64,000 nucleotides of DNA. It comes from Asterella californica. Taxonomy: Eukaryota > Streptophyta > Marchantiopsida > Marchantiales > Aytoniaceae. The position numbers and the translations under genes are program-made. The stretch lies in NCBI GenBank assembly GCA_036924285.1, contig JAYKYS010000005.1:26944001-27008000 (forward strand), written 5' to 3'. This document shows positions 59,094 through 64,000 of this stretch, in pieces. Each line of letters begins with the position of its first letter. Within the stretch, counting starts at the first letter, position 1. The notes beneath the pieces were generated by a model that saw only the letters and a list, made by a program, of their open reading frames with translations, was not told the DNA's origin and did no database searches.

Positions 59094-59788
59094 GCGTAGT
59101 TGCTTCACTCAAAATCTTACGTTTCCTCTTGATGATATCTATGATAACCTCATGAAACTCACGCTTTGCTATCTCAAGAATCTCACCTAAAGTAAACTCA
59201 ACCTTCCCATTCAAGATTTGATTCTCTAATACTTGCTTCAGATCTATAGCAATCTCAATTTCAGACTGAAGTTTGTATGCAACTGTCTTATCCTTCTCCT
59301 TGCTTTTCTCCTTCTCTTTGGTGTTGTAGGTGGTACATCCTCCATAGTCTTCTCACGAGTAGGTGTTGTCTCTTGTCTTGTCTTTGGTCTAGTCCTTTCA
59401 CTCCTCGTGGTAGACCGTTTGGATGTAGAAGCCTCACATGCATCTTCCTTCTTGCATTTTTCTTCTAGTACAGCCTCACGATGACTCCATGCAACATAAG
59501 CATGCACTGACATAGTATCCACATTGTCATCTCATCCTGTAGTTTCTCGAATTGAGTTGCCAACCCTCTGTAGTACATCTTTTTTAGCTCTGTTCTAGTT
59601 ATGGATCTCACTACATTAGATCACAACCCAGTAGTCTCCTTTTCTCTCTCCATTTTCACTTTCACTCCACAAGTAGCAGCATCCATAAGAAAACAACATG
59701 TGATGCAGATATTTCATTTACAAGTCTTTTCATACCACCCTTGCCAAGTTGGTTCCCAACATCATCTCAGTCTCTCTCAATTGGATCT
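59094..59788 (-). pseudogene. R0 relic, gag part
   Basis: Minus strand, from the high end: IQLRETEMMLGTN (compare VALRDTGALLQTN of B), GMKRLVNEIS, a degenerate stretch, then MSVHAYVAWSHREAVLEEKC (compare VHAYLTKSQHEALMEEK of C), QLHTNFSLKL, LREILEIAKREFHEVI, DIIKRKRKILSEATT. Continues in frame at 23544 once B is removed. Cut at its upstream end by LTR I. The GCGT at 59094-59097 is the B TSD. Confidence 0.83.
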
Positions 59789-60520
59789 TATCATATGTGA
59801 TACTTCTATCTAGGAAAGCAGCGAGCTTATGGCTGTGGTATTTTACTCAAGAGGTAAGCTTCAGGTTATAACGTGGCACTATAAACACTTACACAGGCCT
59901 GTTGGATCCTCTAATATGTTCAAAAAGCAAAAATCAAGACTAACTAGTAGTAATAAGGTCAAGCGATGAACTTTAACATTCAAGAACAAGAAATATATGA
60001 TGGTTTAGACTTCAAAAGTTGTCTTACATATAAAGGAGGCCCTACTGAACACACATACGAACTTTCAGCCTGAGATCAAATCTGAGCACTGAGATACGGA
60101 CAAAAACGTTTTGAGTAAAAAAATTACGACAAATTCTGACACCCATGGCTACTTCGACCTAGAACAGAAAACTGGCTCGATAACTTTCGCTCATTTTTTA
60201 CAGGATTTGGAGTCTACAGCATGTTGAACATCCCTGTGAAATTTGACCTGCTAGTTTTACACGGTTCTCCAGATCTCGAGCTCTGAAGTTGTTGCTCTAG
60301 ATTGAGAAGTTTTCAGACGTCATTTTTTTCAACGATCACCCTGAATTACTCACTCACTCAAATGACATGAAATCTTTTTGGCAGTCGTAGCTCTGCTGAC
60401 ATTGAACACAACCACGAAGGTTTGAAGCGATTATCTCTCTGCTGCAATTGACATCAAAAACTCCAAAATCAACAATTGTGATGCAATTCCAATACAATCC
60501 GAACTTCAAATTGACATAAC

Positions 60521-62632
60521 TGTAACAACCTAGAGAAACACAAAGTATCGGAAATAGTAAATAAAGGATCGTTCCCACGAAGATACAGTCAACAATTACA
60601 CAAAACACAGTACTACAACGTCACAATGATAATTCAAATGGTTTTCTGTTATTCTCACGGAATGGAATAATATCCGGATGAGAGTTTAAGTCTGATAAGA
60701 AATCAAACCCAAGTACAAACCTGATAAATCGAATACAAACAACAATGAAATAGTTCTTTGATCAGGGACCTTTCCAACAACATATAAAAGATTCGAGAAG
60801 ATAGATGTATGAGTAAATGAGGTAGCAAAATACTGCTGAAATGTTACTAGAGTTCTTCTGAAAAGACAGAAGAATACAGACTTCACATCAAGGTTCAAAG
60901 AATAAATCCCTACTCTTCCTAAGAAATGTTCTTCCAACTAAATCCTCACTCTTAAGAATCCCACTTATTTGAAGAAGGCAGACTTAAGATGAAGCCACCA
61001 TCATCCGAACTCTTCTTACAATTTAACTTATGCTTCTCCACTTCACAGTAACTAACGTATTCTCAGATCTTCGTTCAAACACCTTCGAAGTATACAGTTT
61101 CAACTTCGGCCGAAGTCACCTTCGGTCAATTTCTCCACTGAAGTCACTTCGTCCAGTGTAAATGATAAAGGCCTTCGTCAATCAGAATTACACCTGCGAC
61201 AGCAAACTACGTCCTTCGTAGGTAAATCGCCTTCGCCCACTTTCATTCACACACTCACTCCACAATCTTGCGCAATCGAAAATTAAGAAACAAACACTGA
61301 AAACATGGAAAAGGTAAAATGACTGAGAATCGCATCGCTTATATAGCCCTTCGCCCTAAGATGGCGGATCTCATTTCCTACAAAAGATGGTCACATCTAG
61401 ACCGCATGATCACGACTCCCCAGTTGGCGGAACCGCAGTATTTACTCTACCTAACTGTAACTTCTGTCCTAAACTGCATAGTGTAAACTTAACTGTCTCT
61501 CTAAGCTCCTTCAAATCTCTAATGATTCTCTCCGCTAGTCTAACTATTCTGCTCTTCGCCGAAGGATCTGGTGCTATCGTTAACTCTGCCCGAAGTCGCT
61601 GGAGAAGCTCCAACTCTGTCGCATCAAGTTCGATGGCGAAGTAGGTTGTCGTGATCTCATCCACCTTCGTCCGAAGTTCTTCTTTCTAAGTCTCTTCTTC
61701 TGAAGTCTCTTCCCCCGAAGGTCTTCTTCCGAAGTCTCTTCTCTTATGCAGTCGCCTTCGCTTGAGAAACCTTCTTGAGTTCTTCATCCTTAGTCACTAG
61801 TAGTTCTTGCAATGTGTCTCTCTACGACTTCATGTCGTGAAGTCTCGTAGTCGTCAAGTTCAACTTCACCTCCAAGTTTAAATATGACACGAAGATGGTC
61901 ATGAAGTACGAAGTACGAAGTGCGAAGTTTGAAGATAGTACGAAGTTGAAGTCCGAAGTCCGAAGTTGAAATAAGGTACGAAGTACGAAGTTGAAATTCG
62001 AAGTACGAAGTTTGAAGATAGTACGAAGTTGAAGTCCGAAGTCCGAAGTTGAAATAAGGTACGAAGTACGAAGTTGAAGTCCGAAGTCTGAAGTTGAAGT
62101 TGAAGAAACTTCTTGAAGAACCTCCTCACATATAGTTACTTTCTTCAAAACAATCTTCGCTGAAGATCAACTTCTTCGTCAATTTCTCTCTCGGTCTCTT
62201 CGTCTTTTCTGACACTGTAGACATGATATGACAATGACTTAACATCTTTCTCATATATCTTCATGACTTTGTCACACATGCCGTAGTTAGAGTTTCTCAG
62301 CCTGACGAAGTTCTTCTTCGGCCGAAGTACGAAGAAGTCATACCCCACCAACTTCATCGATTCTTAAATCCTTGATAACTTCGTCATTCGGACTCCGTTT
62401 TTCTCGCATAACATATCGTTAGAAAGCTCTTCGTCCCAAGAATCCATTCATGAGGAAATCCCATCCAAACTGACTTCACAACTTTGACTGATTCTTCAAG
62501 AGCAGATCTTCTTCACTAAACTTCCTAATTAACACTACTCTACTTCTATCCTCTATCTTTTACTACCTATTCTTCTTATTTAGTCTACAACTAGTCAATT
62601 AATTAACAAAAATGAAAAATCAAGGCTTCACA
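60521..62632. mobile_element. F: 2.1-kb LTR-like element saturated with CGAAG, inserted in LTR I
   Basis: TGTAACAACC...GGCTTCACA with TG...CA ends and a 5-bp TSD ATAAC (60516-60520 and 62633-62637). Without it, LTR I reads TTGACATAACTCCTTC, as its relatives do. CGAAG/CTTCG words occur dozens of times, mostly in 61040-62400. A TATA-like box (TTATATAG on plus, CTATATAAG on minus) lies near 61338-61348. Short frames such as 61664-61410 minus (helical, ELLQRLRAEL, LKELRETVKF) suggest an old coiled-coil protein, but nothing is intact. Likely a solo LTR or non-autonomous element. Confidence 0.75.
61928..62090. repeat. 83-bp tandem duplication inside F
   Basis: TTTGAAGATAGTACGAAG at 61928 recurs at 62011, and the unit (rich in TACGAAGT and GTCCGAAGT) is repeated almost unchanged for about two copies. 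On the minus strand this gives a repeated TSDFNFVL/RTLFQLR peptide pattern. Confidence 0.85.
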
Positions 62633-63292
62633 ATAACTCCTTCTTTATTGCTCCAAATCGATCAAAATTTGCGCTGATAGTGATTGGCACAACGAGCTCT
62701 CTCACCTTATGTTCTCAAATTTTTAAATGCCTCTACCAAAAGCTTGAAATGTCTCTAAGATTCCTGCTTCTAAGTTTAGGATTTCACAAAGAACAAAAAT
62801 AGATCAATGGGAGTTCATAACTTCACTTCCATGTCCTTTTGTGCCCCTAATCCACATGGCAACTTAACTTCAAACATAGGCTACATGTCAAGTCTCTAAA
62901 GTACCAACGTAAACTTTAAACTTCATGCGAGACATGTAAAGTGACACGTAACTCCAAAAAATAACTTAAACAAGCTAGAAAGCATGCATGGACGACATGT
63001 AAGTACAACCCATAAGCTTAAATTCTATCAACATGGTAAACCTAAAACTATGCATTTTGAACAACATAGAAGTATGAAATCACTTGCACAAGCGTACGAA
63101 TGCTTGAACACGATATATAACATACTATCACCTATTAAGACTTAAAATATATACATAATAGTGTTAACACCATATGCAAAGGTGTCAAACATATACATAA
63201 AGGACTAAAAGTAATATTGAGCTAACTTATAGAACTACTAAATTCAAGTGTCGGAGTAGAAGTGTAGCATGTAGCCGTCAAGTAACGCGACA

Positions 63293-64000
63293 TCGTCCAG
63301 TCTATTGAAGCCGAAATGAGGTCTTTTAATCCTATTTACATGACTTCCACGGAGGGGTCTACCTACAAAGACTTGAGAAGATTCTTGAAAGACCTTTTGT
63401 ACTATGAAAGATTGGATGCTGAGTAGAAGATCATCTTTCCATACAAGGCAAGACTATGCGATCTTCCAAGGTATTCTGTTCAGGAAGGGGCATGATGAGA
63501 AGCGGATGTCGCGATCCTCAGTCTCAAGGTCGGGCGCAAACGCGAACAATAGAACTCTAGTGGACTTGTGCTAGGTTGTGAACGTTGTGAGTAGGACTGA
63601 ACGGCTTGGCCGAGAAGTAGAGATCATATGAACCCTAAGTGGTTCTGTGAACCAAGGTTGGAACATTGGGTTATGACATAAGGGCCTACCCCAAGACGAC
63701 CCCAGACGAACGCTGACCTAAGGGGACAAGTCTGAGAACGGACCAAAACATAGGTCTGAGACGTGGGTTCGAGACGCAGACGGACCATGATTCGAGTCTG
63801 AGTCTGGACCACAGTTTCTCAAAAAATGACTAAGTATTGGAGTTCCACGTAAGATGTTGAGACGAGTAAGGTATCATTGAAAAGATCTCGGCGTTTTGAT
63901 TTGTATTGCGAGAATCTTGATGTGAATCCAGAGTGAAACTGTGAGTGTTAATTATTTCGAGTAGCAAAAAACTGGGATTCAGCTAGTGTCTCTCAAGCTT
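63293..64000. other. Right flank of the nest, no defined gene
   Basis: A 42-codon open stretch on the plus strand (63298-63426, ending TAG) reads like protein: SIEAEMRSFNPIYM, TYKDLRRFLKDLLYYERLDA. The frame continues for 17 more codons after the stop. I do not recognise it. It could be a decayed exon or part of another element. The rest has only short frames. Confidence 0.35.

Larger units (their letters stand above)
59789..63292 (-). repeat. LTR I, split by element F
   Basis: Parts 59789-60520 and 62638-63292, about 1.39 kb together, same subfamily and orientation as H. High end AAGTAACGCGACA matches H (AAGTAGCGCGACA). Low end about TATCATATGTGATAC. The right flank TCGT fits the NCGN rule, but the left flank is ATCT, so there is no TSD: one flank was lost, probably by deletion or recombination. 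R0 gag is not continued on the far side. Confidence 0.75.

Noticed and set aside
61900..62110. CRISPR-like array
   Set aside because: The CGAAGT repeats are irregular in spacing with no unique spacers; it is a word-rich tandem repeat in a eukaryotic element.

Overview
The window looks like a transposon-rich nuclear segment of a streptophyte (land plant or charophyte alga). The evidence is two intron-containing housekeeping genes of plant type: the 20S proteasome subunit beta type-1 (PBF1, 2307-4101) and a plastid-targeted Clp protease subunit closest to plant CLPP4 (5816-7316). I cannot name the species. The introns are short and the intergenic DNA is AT-rich. I recognise no bacterial, organellar, CRISPR or viral gene.

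Layout. 0.2-1.1 kb is a hAT transposase relic on the minus strand. 1.1-7.3 kb holds the two host genes. 7.3-10.3 kb is intergenic DNA without a supportable gene. 10.3-11.5 kb is a probable long terminal repeat (LTR) of another element (J). From 11.8 kb to about 63.3 kb the window is one nest of LTR retrotransposons.

The nest can be taken apart exactly from LTR ends and target-site duplications (TSDs). The oldest layer is R0, a decayed Ty3-like relic on the minus strand (11846-14454, 23368-23544 and 59094-59788). A1 (plus, 14459-23367, TSD ACGG) and B (minus, 23545-59093, TSD GCGT) jumped into R0. C (plus, 25426-48154, TSD CCGG) and two solo LTRs, G (48878-50610, GCGT) and H (52730-54123, CCGT), jumped into B. 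D (minus, 27579-35209, TSD GTAC) and E (38942-44200, TSD ACGTTA) jumped into C. A further LTR, I (59789-63292), lies in R0 and was itself hit by F (60521-62632, TSD ATAAC). Removing B, G or H restores an open reading frame across the site. The empty site for D survives in the other LTR of C.

A1, B, C, G, H, I and R0 belong to one Ty3-like family with several odd traits. The protease has DHG in place of DTG/DSG, the reverse transcriptase has FLDD, and the integrase has DD34E spacing. Gag-protease is followed by reverse transcriptase in the -1 frame, at the same place in the copies examined. All five insertions with two visible flanks duplicated a 4-bp site with CG in the middle (NCGN), and two one-sided flanks agree. 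This suggests CpG-targeted integration and is the main novelty of the window.

D is a separate Ty3 element with an intact 1608-aa Gag-Pol, apparently identical LTRs, a tRNA-Asp-like primer site and an extra 5' ORF with a zinc knuckle. E, F and J are poorly coding elements, each saturated with its own short word: GAAGAC in E, CGAAG in F, and TCGAG/CTCGA in J. E also carries a roughly 794-codon coiled-coil reading frame broken by two in-frame stops.
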